Assembly (NCBI GenBank): GCA_965221135.1
Contig: CBDCRZ010000069.1
Coordinates: 248,001-312,000, forward strand
From: Sansalvadorimonas sp965221135
GTDB taxonomy: Bacteria; Pseudomonadota; Gammaproteobacteria; Pseudomonadales; Endozoicomonadaceae
Length of the DNA: 64,000 nt
Direction: 5' to 3'
Shown here: positions 35,483 through 44,115 of the stretch, one piece after another
Numbering within the stretch: the first letter of the stretch is position 1
Layout of the letters: each line of letters opens with the position of its first letter
Made by a program: the position numbers and the translations under genes
The notes under the pieces: model-generated
What the model was told of the DNA's origin: nothing
Database searches by the model: none
The model's input: the letters and a program-made list of their open reading frames with translations, nothing else

Positions 35483-38293
35483 TTGTTTCGCCTGTATCGT
35501 TGGTTCTGTCTTTTGCAGGTGTGGGGAATGGTCGTATATTTCCTGTGCTTTACTGCTGTATTAGCAGCACCACCGAAAGGGTATGTCTGGCATGGCCCTT
35601 TGTATTCTTATGCCTATGAAGCGGATGTAAAAAGAGTTGCCTGCTCTGAATGTCAGCAGTTTCTGCCAGCATTTATATGCAAGGGCGGGAGGTTGAATCA
35701 TCGACCCTGTGAAGGCTGCGTTCTGAAAGATTTAAAAGGCTATCACTTCCCTATAGAGCAAAAGGGCTGGCCAACACGGTGCTATCACAAAGATTGCTAT
35801 CAGCCTCTCCCTGATGGCGAAGTCGATATGGTGCTTTTGGCTGAGACTCTTATGGAAGTTGAGGTTCCAACTATTCCCACTACTAAAGGTGTCGAGGCTC
35901 TTACAGAAAAAGAGGTCTGTATCCCCGTTATTACCAAACGCCCTCTCCGTATGAGTTTACTGGCCAGGTTTCGTCAACATAAAAAAGCAGCCAGGCTTGC
36001 TCCTGGTAAACTTATGAACGAGGCTGCTTTGGCCAAGGCTTTAAAAGATTATGCTGTTATTGATAGTCATAAGGTTGATAGTCATAAGGTTGATAGTCAT
36101 AAGGTTGATAGTCATAAGGTTGATAGTCATAAGGAGGGGGATGAGGACGGTGACGTAAGCGCCGATAAGAGCAACGAGGGTGCTGCCAAGGTTCTTATAG
36201 ACGACCTCTTAGCTATTCCCCCGGCTAATGAGTTGAGTAAAGCGGCTTATACTCCAATCCCACTTCCCAGGATAGATCCTCAAATAGCTCCCATGATTGT
36301 TCCCGGGGAAGACGTCCAACCTGAATTTGAGCGAATTATGCCCCAGCAGCACATGGATATGCTGGGTAAGGTGTCTATATGGTGTGAGAATTGCGACGAA
36401 ACAATGCCCTATAACGAATGGCGTTATCATCGTCGGGTTCACAGTGGTAGCCTTATTCCTTATCAAATAAAACAGCAGTCTCGAGCTGATGCCGTTCAAG
36501 CCAAAATTAAGTCACCCTTCCTGCCAAGCCTGAAAGGGTATCTGAAAAAAGAAAAAGCCTATTTTATTGCTGATTACCTGACGCATTTGCGCTGTACATC
36601 TCGTCCGTTGATTGAGTTCATTCGCTCACCACACAAACATTCAGCCAAAAACCTGTGGGCAGAGCTTCACCGCCGGGACGTTAAGAAAAAAATTAAGGAT
36701 GCCAAGGAGGCTTTAGAGTACCCCGATGATCTCGAAGGTTTTGAGGACATTGAAATCCCAGATAAGCCAAGATTGCGGTGTTTTAACTGTGAATACCCAA
36801 TTCTGGACCGGAATGTCTACACACGTATCCCTAAATTTGTAGAACGTGATTTTACAAAGGATTTTGTTGTGACCAATTTGGGGGTAAAAAGGCCACTGTC
36901 CCGTTTGGTTTATGATGGCTCGATCGCTGTAAGAACGGGAGGAATTATGCCGTGCCCAACATGCCAGATAGCTCAAAGAGCAATTCCTCCCAGTACAAGT
37001 TTTATGATGGAAGACATTCAGGGCAGTAAGCACATGGAAAGTGTAATAACCGATATTGGTATGGCTGTAAAATCACTGAGACCTGTCCCTTCCTCAAAGG
37101 CTTACCCTCAAACTGGTGGCTACCTGTTAAAAGACTCACACACTTATACCTGGCTATCCCCTGGCAGTGCTACTCCTCCGGACGCAGTTCTGGGGAGTGC
37201 ACATATTCAACTGGGTACCTATGAGCAGGACAATGAATTTTTTATGGAGTTAATCCGGCTTGATGAAGGTGAGGATGTCAGTTTTACGTTGTATGTGGAA
37301 CAGGATGATCGGCACAAAATCATTCGCAAGTCATCTCCGGTGGTGTTGGGTGAAGGGAATAAGACGGAAGCTGTTCATTTTTGGGGGATAGATGCCAAAT
37401 GCGCATACAGACTCATGCTGACCCGCAATGATATGCCTGCCAAACTTCTACGGGATATTACGGAAGATAAAAAAGAAGCGCGATGGACGCTTAATCACCC
37501 ATTGGGGTTTCTTACATCCCTGCAAGGAAGTGGCGCTAGAAGCATCGTTACATTAAGTGAGATCGTGCACGGAAATGCTAAGGTGAGGCAGCAGTTTCAG
37601 GTATCGAATTCCGCCAATCAACAACCTGTTCTGATATGGAAAGCTGAAATCAAAGAGAGCAATGCGGTGATTCCGGCAAAAGGCTACCTAAACAGCTCAA
37701 ACATGAGCTTTACTCTCTCTCTTGGTTCGCGCTCTATTCGTTTTGTGCCCAGAGAAGGGTTGAAAGTGGTAAAAAAGGCGCAAACCTGGACCTACTACCA
37801 GCAGCTTCCACTGGACTTTTTGATTGGTAGTATGGATTGCGACGACCGTTTTACATTAATGTACAGTCAAGATAAACAGAAGCGGGACATTGTCCCCTCT
37901 AATGTTTACAGGCAAGTGTTAGACCCTGTTACGGTGGGTACGGACTACCCATTGAATCCGGACGAAAAATTTCAAGGTTGGGTAAGTAAAGTTAACACTT
38001 TGGGAGGGTGTTCTTTCCGGGTCGGGTTACGTGTGAACGATGGAATGGTTCAAGGGCGCGTAATACCAGAAGCGACAGGATGTGCTGGCCCTGAAAGTCT
38101 TAAGACATTTCAGATATATATTGATAATAAGCTTCTGGACAACGCGCCTGTCAATGAGTGGGCAGACTTCATACGATTGCCCTGGACAACAATGGTTGAG
38201 AAATACGCCAGGGGTTTTCGGCTGAATGTTATGAGCCGCATTGAAGATCAGTACATCCCTCCAGAAACCCTGTACCAGTGGACGGATTCCTGA
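35483..38293 (+). CDS. large secreted Cys/His-rich protein with RING-like and C2H2-like ligand patterns
   Basis: The 936-residue protein opens with a hydrophobic signal segment (residues 9-28, ending VLAAPP). Residues 54-105 hold Cys and His in the order C54-x2-C57-x8-C66-x6-H73-x2-C76-x2-C79-x20-C100-x4-C105, close to the RING C3HC4 spacing. Residues 301-320 have C-x2-C-x11-H-x3-H like a C2H2 finger, and further CxxC pairs occur at 433/436 and 491/494. A Lys-rich linker holds five DSHKV repeats. The second half is beta-rich and unrecognised. Zinc binding and a ubiquitin-ligase role are inference only. TTG or an alternative start is possible at 35483, where no clear ribosome-binding site lies close. 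Confidence 0.75.
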   Translation: MFRLYRWFCLLQVWGMVVYFLCFTAVLAAPPKGYVWHGPLYSYAYEADVKRVACSECQQFLPAFICKGGRLNHRPCEGCVLKDLKGYHFPIEQKGWPTRCYHKDCYQPLPDGEVDMVLLAETLMEVEVPTIPTTKGVEALTEKEVCIPVITKRPLRMSLLARFRQHKKAARLAPGKLMNEAALAKALKDYAVIDSHKVDSHKVDSHKVDSHKVDSHKEGDEDGDVSADKSNEGAAKVLIDDLLAIPPANELSKAAYTPIPLPRIDPQIAPMIVPGEDVQPEFERIMPQQHMDMLGKVSIWCENCDETMPYNEWRYHRRVHSGSLIPYQIKQQSRADAVQAKIKSPFLPSLKGYLKKEKAYFIADYLTHLRCTSRPLIEFIRSPHKHSAKNLWAELHRRDVKKKIKDAKEALEYPDDLEGFEDIEIPDKPRLRCFNCEYPILDRNVYTRIPKFVERDFTKDFVVTNLGVKRPLSRLVYDGSIAVRTGGIMPCPTCQIAQRAIPPSTSFMMEDIQGSKHMESVITDIGMAVKSLRPVPSSKAYPQTGGYLLKDSHTYTWLSPGSATPPDAVLGSAHIQLGTYEQDNEFFMELIRLDEGEDVSFTLYVEQDDRHKIIRKSSPVVLGEGNKTEAVHFWGIDAKCAYRLMLTRNDMPAKLLRDITEDKKEARWTLNHPLGFLTSLQGSGARSIVTLSEIVHGNAKVRQQFQVSNSANQQPVLIWKAEIKESNAVIPAKGYLNSSNMSFTLSLGSRSIRFVPREGLKVVKKAQTWTYYQQLPLDFLIGSMDCDDRFTLMYSQDKQKRDIVPSNVYRQVLDPVTVGTDYPLNPDEKFQGWVSKVNTLGGCSFRVGLRVNDGMVQGRVIPEATGCAGPESLKTFQIYIDNKLLDNAPVNEWADFIRLPWTTMVEKYARGFRLNVMSRIEDQYIPPETLYQWTDS
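36062..36136 (+). repeat. 5 x 15-bp tandem repeat encoding DSHKV
   Basis: The unit GATAGTCATAAGGTT is repeated five times without a break, with the last two bases changed in unit 5. It encodes five consecutive DSHK-containing pentapeptides in the secreted Cys-rich protein. Confidence 0.95.
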
Positions 38294-38358
38294 ATCGGTG
38301 GATTCCTTTCTAATCTTGCCTATAACTGAAAGGGCTATTTCTACAGGCAGGAGATACC

Positions 38359-39000
38359 GTGTCAAAGGTTACCACTTATCTCTGTCCGGGTTGTGACCAG
38401 CTTTTAAAAACGGTTCCCTCTGAGCGAGGTTATTTAACCCGGTGCCCTCGTTGCTATCATCAGGTTCAGGGCGGCGGTGGCTCTCCCAATGTTATGGCCC
38501 ACTGCCGAGCACTGACCCTTGCAGCTTTGATACTGTCTTTCCCGGCATACGCCTGCAGTATTCTGATGCTGGATATTGCCGGGACTCAAAGCGCAAATAC
38601 TGTGGCTTCAGGAGTCTGGGCTCTGTGGCAACAGCAGCTCTATATGGTCTCCCTTCTGGTGTTTGTGTTCGCGGTTCTTGTCCCTTTGACGCGTCTTTCT
38701 TTACTTCTGCTTATTGTGTTGCCTTCCTACTCAGGGGCTGTGATTGTCTGGCGTGTACGGTTTATGCGGTTCCATCACATACTCCATGGCTGGGGTATGT
38801 TGGATATTTTCTTGCTGAGTGTGCTGGTAGCCATTATCAAACTGGAAGACATGGCTGAAATCAGCTTTGGAATGGGTATGTATTGTCTGGCCGTTATGAT
38901 GTTGCTGGAGATAAAAGCGTCGCAGTTATTGCCTCGGCAGAAGTTGTGGCAGTCGACCGGAAAAGCCGGGCAGTTGTATGACGGACAATTGCATGAATAG
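38359..39000 (+). CDS. PqiA/LetA-like membrane protein, first half-type unit
   Basis: The 213-residue protein starts at GTG with an AGGAG ribosome-binding site. An N-terminal zinc-ribbon (CPGCDQLL with CPRCYHQ, residues 9-34) precedes four transmembrane helices with the family pattern SGVWALWQQQLYMVSLLVF and GWGMLDIFLLSVLVAIIKL. In E. coli PqiA and LetA two such modules are fused in one chain; here they are separate overlapping genes followed by the MCE protein. The proteins are thought to deliver or remove lipids through the MCE tunnel between the membranes. Confidence 0.88.
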   Translation: MSKVTTYLCPGCDQLLKTVPSERGYLTRCPRCYHQVQGGGGSPNVMAHCRALTLAALILSFPAYACSILMLDIAGTQSANTVASGVWALWQQQLYMVSLLVFVFAVLVPLTRLSLLLLIVLPSYSGAVIVWRVRFMRFHHILHGWGMLDIFLLSVLVAIIKLEDMAEISFGMGMYCLAVMMLLEIKASQLLPRQKLWQSTGKAGQLYDGQLHE

Positions 39001-39604
39001 CGACCGGTTGTGCCATACCTGCTTTTATACCAGCTTTGCTAACAGCTGTGCTGACAGTGCGAGTGAAGTAAACCACTGTGTACGCTGTGGCAGTCGCCTG
39101 CATCACCGAAAACCAAACAGCATAGCCCGAACCTGGGCACTATTGTTAAGCGCCACGATTCTTTATATCCCCGCCAACACTTTACCGATGATGACGATAG
39201 TCAAATTTGGTCAGGCCAGTGACAGCACCATTCTGCAGGGGATTCTGCAATTGATGGGGCACGGCATGGTGCCTGTCGCTATTGTGGTGTTTGTCGCCAG
39301 TATTCTGGTGCCGCTGTTCAAAATAGTGGGCATGACCATTCTGCTTCTAAACGCTCAGGGAATACTTTATGGCGACCCTTTGAAGCTATCTCGACTCTAC
39401 CGGTTTATTGAGTGGATAGGGCGCTGGTCGATGCTGGATATTTTTATTATTTCCATTCTGGCTGCACTGGTGCAGCAAAAACTATTCACTATTTGTGGTG
39501 GTCATGGTGCTACGGCATTTGTGGCGGTGGTGATACTTACCATGCTGGCCAGCCAGACGTTTGACCCACGGTTAATTTGGGACCGATCTCAAGACCGTTC
39601 TTAA
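38978..39604 (+). CDS. PqiA/LetA-like membrane protein, second half-type unit
   Basis: This 208-residue protein repeats the module of its upstream neighbour: a Cys-rich ribbon (CHTC and CVRCG, residues 12-45) and four helices, with YIPANTLPMMTI, STILQGILQLMGHGM and GRWSMLDIFIISILAALVQ. The start may be 38978 or 38993; the latter gives an 8-bp overlap with the upstream stop, typical of translational coupling. Together the two proteins correspond to a single PqiA or LetA chain. Confidence 0.9.
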   Translation: MTDNCMNSDRLCHTCFYTSFANSCADSASEVNHCVRCGSRLHHRKPNSIARTWALLLSATILYIPANTLPMMTIVKFGQASDSTILQGILQLMGHGMVPVAIVVFVASILVPLFKIVGMTILLLNAQGILYGDPLKLSRLYRFIEWIGRWSMLDIFIISILAALVQQKLFTICGGHGATAFVAVVILTMLASQTFDPRLIWDRSQDRS

Positions 39605-39618
39605 GGCAGGTACACACC

Positions 39619-41613
39619 ATGACAGGTTCCGCCGTAGAACCTCAGACACAAAAGAAGCGACGGTTGTCTCCTATCTGGCTGATACCCTTTTTGGCTCTGT
39701 GTATTGCAGTGTGGGTGGGGTGGCAGGCATGGAATGATCGAGGTATTCACATCACTCTGTTGTTTGAAAATGGTTCAGGCATCAAGGCCGGTCACACACA
39801 GGTACTTTATAACGGTCTGCAGGTTGGCAGGGTGAGTAAAGTTTCTATGGAGGCCAGCCTGATAGGAGTAAGGGCGCAGATTGATATGAATCGGGAGTTT
39901 GCAGACTGGCTGGGGAAAAAGTCTCAGTTCTGGCTGGTGAAACCGGAAGTGTCACTGGCCGGGGTGTCCGGCATAGAAACACTTCTTTCGGGGAATTACA
40001 TTACCCTGCGCCCAGATAAAGGCGAGTTGGTGAAAGAGTTTCGTGCATTGAGTGAAGCCCCTCCTTTGGCGGAAGGTAAAAGGGGCCTTCATATATCTCT
40101 CGATGCAGACGATGTTGGATCCCTGGTTCCGGGCAGCCCGGTTTATTCCCGACATATTCCTGTGGGGGAAGTGGAACGGGTAACCCTTAAAGATAATGGC
40201 AAAGCCGTGCAAATTGATATGTATATTGAGCCGGAATATGCCAGCCTGGTGCGTAAAAACAGCAGATTCTGGAATGTGAGCGGCATTAAGGTCAGTGCGC
40301 CCATGGCCCATTTCAAGGTAGAAACAGAGTCCTTTCTTGCCATATTGAAAGGCGGGGTTGCTTTCAGTACACCGGACTGGAAGGCCAGAGGTGAACCATC
40401 CAAGTCCGGTGATCATTTTAAATTGTTCAGTGATTACGATACTGCGAAAGGCGGTATTCCCATTGATATCGACTTTCCGCTGGTTGCACATATTGTGCAG
40501 ACCGGTGCCCGTGTCGTATTCCACGGTATTGATGTCGGGTTAATTCAGGACTCTATGATAAATGACAGTCTGAGTGGGTTTACGGTGAGGGTATGTATGA
40601 ATCCGCAGGCTGCACCGACTTTGGTTGAAGGTGCCCGGTTCTGGCTGGTAGAGCCTCGCTTGAGTGTTCATGGACTGCAAGGCATGGATGCCCTGTTTTC
40701 GGGGCGCTATATCGCCATGGATGTCACGGAAGATGCGATTAAACGCGCTCAATCAACCAGGAAGTTTCAAGGTGCGCTGGAACAACCTCCTGCGGGCAAA
40801 GACACGCCTGGGCTGCATCTGACCCTCAAAGCTGACAGTACTGGCGGTATTTCCCGGGGCAGCGGCATCTGGCTGCGGGGCACTCAGGTGGGCTCTGTGC
40901 AGAATGTGGTGCTGAATGAGGAGGGCGTGGATATTGATATATTGGTTGAGCCAAAGTACCACCACTTCTTTCGGCAGGGGATGCGATTCTGGCGAATGTC
41001 CGGAGTTGCTGTCACGGGAAACCTGTCAAAATTCACAGTTGAATCACGACCATTAAGTGCAATCATCGGTGGTGGGATTAACTGCGACAGCCCCGAAGCT
41101 GCAATGGCTTTCGATCAAGACGGTAAAAGAGTTACAAAAAATAAACCTGCCCGGCTATTAAAAAACAGTGAAATCTTCGCACTATACAACGACAGGGGCG
41201 AAGCTTTTCTGGAAGGGAAATATATTCGTCTGTTCAGTGGCCGCCTGTCCTCTGCGCAACCCGGTAGTCCGGTTCTGTATCACGGTGTACAGGTGGGTGC
41301 TGTCTCATCCACACGTTTGGCAGACCCTGCTGATCGTGTCGAGATTACCCTGCTTATTCAGTCCCGCTATGTACCTCTGGTTACTGAAGAGAGCCGGTTC
41401 TGGAATGTGGGCGGGCTGGACGTCAATATTAATGTGCTCAGCGGTATTAATGTGCGCACACCGTCTATGACTACCCTGTTTGAAGGGGGGATTGCCTTTG
41501 CCACTCCGGCAATCTCCCCTCCCTGCCCGGATACAGCCAGTTTTATGCTTCACGACAGGCCGAGTGACGAGTGGATTCACTGGAACCCTGCGATATCGTT
41601 AATGACGCAATGA
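39619..41613 (+). CDS. pqiB: PqiB-like MCE protein with about five MCE domains
   Basis: The 664-residue protein has one N-terminal transmembrane helix (residues 20-38) and then periplasmic MCE domains. By eye they recur five times, each with a GxPVxYxGxxVGxV-type core: VLYNGLQVGRV, VYSRHIPVGEV, VVFHGIDVGLI, IWLRGTQVGSV and VLYHGVQVGAV. E. coli PqiB has three and LetB seven, so this is intermediate. MCE proteins form tunnels for lipid movement between inner and outer membrane. The start at 39619 (MTGSAVEP), with an AAGGCAGG site, is preferred over the longer frame that begins at 39577 inside the upstream gene. Confidence 0.88.
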   Translation: MTGSAVEPQTQKKRRLSPIWLIPFLALCIAVWVGWQAWNDRGIHITLLFENGSGIKAGHTQVLYNGLQVGRVSKVSMEASLIGVRAQIDMNREFADWLGKKSQFWLVKPEVSLAGVSGIETLLSGNYITLRPDKGELVKEFRALSEAPPLAEGKRGLHISLDADDVGSLVPGSPVYSRHIPVGEVERVTLKDNGKAVQIDMYIEPEYASLVRKNSRFWNVSGIKVSAPMAHFKVETESFLAILKGGVAFSTPDWKARGEPSKSGDHFKLFSDYDTAKGGIPIDIDFPLVAHIVQTGARVVFHGIDVGLIQDSMINDSLSGFTVRVCMNPQAAPTLVEGARFWLVEPRLSVHGLQGMDALFSGRYIAMDVTEDAIKRAQSTRKFQGALEQPPAGKDTPGLHLTLKADSTGGISRGSGIWLRGTQVGSVQNVVLNEEGVDIDILVEPKYHHFFRQGMRFWRMSGVAVTGNLSKFTVESRPLSAIIGGGINCDSPEAAMAFDQDGKRVTKNKPARLLKNSEIFALYNDRGEAFLEGKYIRLFSGRLSSAQPGSPVLYHGVQVGAVSSTRLADPADRVEITLLIQSRYVPLVTEESRFWNVGGLDVNINVLSGINVRTPSMTTLFEGGIAFATPAISPPCPDTASFMLHDRPSDEWIHWNPAISLMTQ

Positions 41614-41626
41614 GTTTCTCCGTCTT

Positions 41627-41661
41627 GAGCCTGGTGTGAGAAGTGATTCTCAGTCAGGCTC
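41627..41661. terminator. hairpin between convergent pqiB and GDSL-fold genes
   Basis: GAGCCTG / CAGGCTC forms an outer stem and GAGAA / TTCTC an inner stem. It lies between the two stop codons and can serve both strands, though T-runs are weak. Confidence 0.55.
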
Positions 41662-43251
41662 TTAGAGAAATGGCTGCATGACTTCGTGGCTGGTTATCTC
41701 TGTCCGGTTATGACACTTATATCCATTGTCGTTCAATACCCGGCAGACCATTTCAGCCACAATATGGTGGCCTTTGTTTGTCAGGTTCACATCATCGTAG
41801 AAGAGGTGTTTCTCCGGGTTGTTACACTGGGCAACAGGTTTGCCAATAAACCGATAAACCGCGTTTAAAGATGACCCATCGCTGGTGATTGCTTTTGTCA
41901 GGCTGGTGGCAGGGTTCAGAACCGGAACCTGAATCATTGTGTGATCGGGCATAGCCTGCCCTTCATGCTCAGGCAACTTCAGGCAGGGCTGCATACACAG
42001 ATGTTCTTTCTTAGCCTGTTCGGCCAGATGATGTGTGTCGGTAAAGGCAGTGATTTTGACCTGGTCGAACTGCTTCTTAATTTCACTTAATAATGCTTGT
42101 AAGCGGGTATTGTGGTCGGCAATTAGTGTTTGCATATGCTGCTGTCGTGTACCGGGTAGTTGCATCATGGCTGGCATATTCATGGGGGACAGCTGTTTAA
42201 TCAGAATATGTCGGGCCTGGTTTTGAGTGATCAGCGTCGTCAGGCTCTCTTTTAAAGATTCAATAACCTCAGCCGGTTCGGCACCGTCAATCAGGTAGTC
42301 GTCTGAACCATAGGCCAGCAGGTAGAGTGTGGATTCTGGTGATTTTTCCCCAGACTGATTTGCCTTGAGACCAAAGTCTTCAACCATGTGAGCGAAGCTG
42401 GGGGGCACACCAATTTTCAGCATGTTTTCAAAACGGCACCTTCCATCCTTACTCATATTTTTCGCTGTGCTTTCCAGAAAGTTCTTGTCGGTAGTCCGCA
42501 GGTTTTTATCCATGAGTGTACTGGCGACACCCTTGCCAATGTCTATGTAGGTGATCCAGTTATTCAGGGAGAGGGCTTCCTGCTCATTGGTGCGGCGGCG
42601 GATATGGCTGCCTGCATAGGCCAGACTCACAAACTGGGATGAGTCATCCGGGTCCAGTCCCATATTCTGCGCCAGCAATTCAGACCAGACACGAGTACCG
42701 TTTGTAAACCTGCCACCCACATCATAAAGCTGCCCTGGGGGAAGAACGGGAAGACCTATACCGGGGTACAGCCATAGAATTGCGTTCAACAGCAGTTGGC
42801 TGCGATCAACAAGGAGGTCAAAGGGTTGGGAAACCCAGTGCGCCAGACTGGAGTGGTAGAGCGCGTTGGAAAGGATGGACAGCCCTGCAAGGCGAGACAG
42901 TACACCGTAATTCTTAACAACCGGAAGCTTGTCGAGAAAGGTATCCCAGTGCATATAACGGGCTCCGCCCATGATCGCGGCGGACAGTAAAAGAGATGAA
43001 CCTATATCAATGGCGTCCGGGCCGTAGAAACGAATATCTTCACGTAGTCGTGAAGGCTTTTTGCGACCAGACAACTCATCAAACAGTTCTCGTGTGTTAC
43101 CTGTATCGCTGCTGGCATTACCAAACACCACCATATGTTTAATGATGACAGGTGAGGCAGGGTTTTCGGTGCTCTCATTGGCATGAAGGAATGGTGGAGC
43201 AAACAGTAAGGTGCACAGAATAAGCGACAACAGATGCTTGTAGGACTGCAT
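41662..43251 (-). CDS. exported GDSL/SGNH-fold protein lacking catalytic residues
   Basis: The ATG at 43251 gives a clean signal peptide (MQSYKHLLSLILCTLLFAPP, ending LHA); the open frame extends 20 codons further upstream. The family blocks are recognisable but altered. Block I reads FGNASSDTGN where lipases have FGDSLSDTGN, so the nucleophile Ser is Ala. Block III reads YGSDDYL where GxND is expected. Block V reads DDVNLTNKGHH where DxxH is expected, so the catalytic His is Asn. The remainder is intact and long (529 residues), with an inserted hydrophobic region after block I. It is therefore probably a non-hydrolytic relative of GDSL lipases such as those secreted by intracellular bacteria. 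Confidence 0.8.
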   Translation of the reverse strand: MQSYKHLLSLILCTLLFAPPFLHANESTENPASPVIIKHMVVFGNASSDTGNTRELFDELSGRKKPSRLREDIRFYGPDAIDIGSSLLLSAAIMGGARYMHWDTFLDKLPVVKNYGVLSRLAGLSILSNALYHSSLAHWVSQPFDLLVDRSQLLLNAILWLYPGIGLPVLPPGQLYDVGGRFTNGTRVWSELLAQNMGLDPDDSSQFVSLAYAGSHIRRRTNEQEALSLNNWITYIDIGKGVASTLMDKNLRTTDKNFLESTAKNMSKDGRCRFENMLKIGVPPSFAHMVEDFGLKANQSGEKSPESTLYLLAYGSDDYLIDGAEPAEVIESLKESLTTLITQNQARHILIKQLSPMNMPAMMQLPGTRQQHMQTLIADHNTRLQALLSEIKKQFDQVKITAFTDTHHLAEQAKKEHLCMQPCLKLPEHEGQAMPDHTMIQVPVLNPATSLTKAITSDGSSLNAVYRFIGKPVAQCNNPEKHLFYDDVNLTNKGHHIVAEMVCRVLNDNGYKCHNRTEITSHEVMQPFL

Positions 43252-43331
43252 TCTGGAATACCTGATGAAGATAGATAAACAGAAGCAGCTTAGTCGATCA
43301 AAGAACCACAAAAGATGGAATGCGTATATAG

Positions 43332-43368
43332 ATAGCCTAATGCTATTAAATTTATAATTTAAATTAAT
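43332..43368 (+). promoter_or_regulatory. OxyR-type binding site before ahpC
   Basis: The four tetramers ATAG (43332), CTAT (43343), ATAA (43354) and TAAT (43365) are separated by exactly 7 bp each, the spacing of the OxyR consensus ATAG-N7-CTAT-N7-ATAG-N7-CTAT. The first pair is perfect and the second degenerate. It lies about 75 bp upstream of ahpC. Confidence 0.6.
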
Positions 43369-43444
43369 TTCTTTAATTTAAAGGTGAGGCATAAGATGTA
43401 ACTGCAGACACAAACCAAGTAGTTACTTTCAGAAGGAAAACATT

Positions 43445-44008
43445 ATGTCTTTAGTAAACCAGGAAATTAAGCCTTTCTCCGCCACCGCTTTCCACAACGG
43501 TGACTTTATTCCAGTGACCGATGTAAACCTGAAGGGCAAGTGGTCCGTTGTATTCTTCTACCCTGCAGATTTCACCTTTGTTTGTCCTACGGAACTGGGT
43601 GATCTGGCGGATCATTACGAACAGCTGCAGGCCATGGGTGTTGAAATTTACTCCGTATCGACTGATACCCACTTCACCCACAAAGCCTGGCATGACAGCT
43701 CCGACACTATCGGAAAGATCAAGTTCCCGATGATTGGCGACCCAACTGGCGCTATCACCCGTAACTTTGAAGTGATGATCGAAGAAGACGGCCTGGCACT
43801 GCGCGGCACCTTTGTAATGAACCCTGAAGGCGTCATCAAAGTGGTGGAAACCAACGATCTGGGAATTGGTCGTTCCGCTAAAGAGCTGATCCGCAAAATT
43901 CAGGCAGCCCAGTATGTTGCTGAACACGACGGTGAAGTTTGCCCGGCAGCATGGCAGCCAGGTGAAGACACACTGGCACCGTCTCTGGATCTGGTTGGCA
44001 AGATATAA
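43445..44008 (+). CDS. ahpC: alkyl hydroperoxide reductase subunit C (peroxiredoxin)
   Basis: AhpC reduces hydrogen peroxide and organic hydroperoxides using a peroxidatic and a resolving Cys. The 187-residue product equals the E. coli enzyme in length, with FYPADFTFVCPTEL (Cys47 peroxidatic), DTHFTHKAWH, GDPTGAITRNFEV and GEVCPAAW near residue 166 (resolving Cys). An AGAAGGA ribosome-binding site precedes the ATG. ahpF lies 107 bp downstream, and an OxyR-type site upstream suggests peroxide induction. Confidence 0.98.
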   Translation: MSLVNQEIKPFSATAFHNGDFIPVTDVNLKGKWSVVFFYPADFTFVCPTELGDLADHYEQLQAMGVEIYSVSTDTHFTHKAWHDSSDTIGKIKFPMIGDPTGAITRNFEVMIEEDGLALRGTFVMNPEGVIKVVETNDLGIGRSAKELIRKIQAAQYVAEHDGEVCPAAWQPGEDTLAPSLDLVGKI

Positions 44009-44115
44009 CCAGTACCTTCTCTCAGTCCTTCTGCTGCTTCCCCCCTCATCGAGTGATGGATATGGGGAGGCAGAATTTCACAGAAATTCTATTAAGCGGT
44101 ATATCGGAGATCATC

